NCBI GenBank assembly: GCA_038208735.1
Contig: JBBQYL010000017.1
Span: forward strand, 1-41,060
Source: Scleromatobacter sp038208735
GTDB taxonomy: Bacteria > Pseudomonadota > Gammaproteobacteria > Burkholderiales > Burkholderiaceae_C
Reading direction: 5' to 3'
DNA: 41,060 bases
In this document: positions 40,830 to 41,060 of the stretch, in pieces
How positions within the stretch are numbered: position 1 is the stretch's first letter
Layout of the letters: every line of letters begins with the position of its first letter
The notes under the pieces: generated by a model
Seen by the model: only the letters and a program-made list of their open reading frames with translations
Databases searched by the model: none
What the model was told of the DNA's origin: nothing
Translations under genes and position numbers: made by a program

Positions 40830-41060
40830 ATGGCCTCGCCGCTCGACATCCTCACCCACACGCCCATCGCCGTCTGGGCCGTCCTCGCCGCGCTCGTGCT
40901 CCTCGGGCTGCGCCAGACACGCACGCAGACGATGTCAGCGACCCGCGTGTGGCTCGTACCTGCCGTGGTGGGGGCGGCGTCGCTGGCCGGCGCGCTGCGC
41001 GGCTTCGCGGGCGCCGGCGAGCTGCTGACCGGCGCCTGCTGGGCCGTGGGCGCGGCGCTG
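40830..41060 (+). CDS. DUF6622-like membrane protein, 3' end cut by the window
   Basis: The ATG at 40830 with AGGAA upstream opens MASPLDILTHTPIAVWAVLA, followed by further hydrophobic helices (ALVLLGLRQ, WLVPAVVGAASLAGALRGFA). Seventy-seven codons are open to the window edge. The start TPIAVWAVLAALVLLGLRQ matches the pattern of small four-helix DUF6622 proteins of proteobacteria. The function is unknown; the rest lies outside. Confidence 0.65.
   Translation, partial: MASPLDILTHTPIAVWAVLAALVLLGLRQTRTQTMSATRVWLVPAVVGAASLAGALRGFAGAGELLTGACWAVGAAL

Noticed and set aside
40600..41028. Plus-strand ORF of 142 codons at the right end
   Set aside because: Low-complexity shadow; another frame from 40830 gives a proper membrane protein with a ribosome-binding site.
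1..41060. CRISPR arrays, restriction-modification or toxin-antitoxin systems
   Set aside because: No regularly spaced repeats and no recognisable proteins of these systems were seen on either strand.

Overview
The window is a high-GC (roughly 70%) chromosomal segment of a betaproteobacterium. Gene content, gene order and protein style (yebC-purD-hemF-nadD-rsfS-rlmH-maf-rng, tolB-pal-cpoB, RNase G, MsbA) suggest Burkholderiales, probably near the Comamonadaceae. This assignment is inference from family resemblance, not from a database search. Nearly all intact genes between 1.1 kb and 40.4 kb are on the minus strand. The exceptions are msbA, a fatty-acid-hydroxylase-type gene, a peroxiredoxin and a thioredoxin-like gene.

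Left edge (1-1140) is a degraded mobile-element scar abutting the 3' end of a tRNA-Lys(CTT) gene. It holds the N-terminus of an IS6-type transposase, the C-terminus of an IS110/IS1111-type transposase, and a recognisable P4/P1-type immunity region. That region has a C4-like antisense RNA with a 12-bp closing stem, two internal hairpins, and two short pairing segments that match flanking target sites on both sides. One target covers the Shine-Dalgarno of the next ORF, and that ORF now runs in frame into the IS110 remnant. An 11-bp tandem repeat inside a 7-bp inverted repeat lies between the scar and the tRNA terminator.

Housekeeping block (1.1-21 kb): two tRNA-Lys genes; tolB-pal-cpoB-tcdA (tolQRA is not in the window, and tolB is divergent from msbA); a small lipoprotein; a NarL-type response regulator and multi-membrane-span histidine kinase pair; a membrane di-iron hydroxylase; then yebC-purD-hemF-nadD-rsfS-rlmH-maf-rng, tightly packed. 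Notable points here are an H1-like tail on RsfS, an intrinsic terminator 13 nt before rlmH, a CTG-only start option for nadD, and a REP/BIME-like element between rlmH and maf. Next come a 1-Cys peroxiredoxin, a thioredoxin-like protein, an SRPBCC protein and a hemolysin-III/PAQR protein.

Biosynthetic block (21.0-40.4 kb): an aryl polyene (xanthomonadin/flexirubin-like pigment) cluster, essentially one translationally coupled minus-strand operon. In transcription order it encodes a ketosynthase/chain-length-factor-like protein, an acyltransferase, two acyl carrier proteins, a membrane protein, a fused AMP-ligase/dehydratase, a family 2 glycosyltransferase, an LpxL-like acyltransferase, an aromatic amino acid ammonia lyase, a thioesterase, a LolA-like carrier, an MMPL exporter, a FAD oxidoreductase, a DUF3261-type lipoprotein, KS, DH, KR, KS, two small exported proteins, a phosphopantetheinyl transferase and a methyltransferase. 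The inferred logic is as follows. The lyase and ligase provide and load an aryl starter on an ACP. KS/CLF, KR and DH build the polyene, which is transferred to a lipid or sugar anchor and moved to the outer membrane by the MMPL/LolA/lipoprotein set. The window ends in a plus-strand membrane protein cut by its edge.
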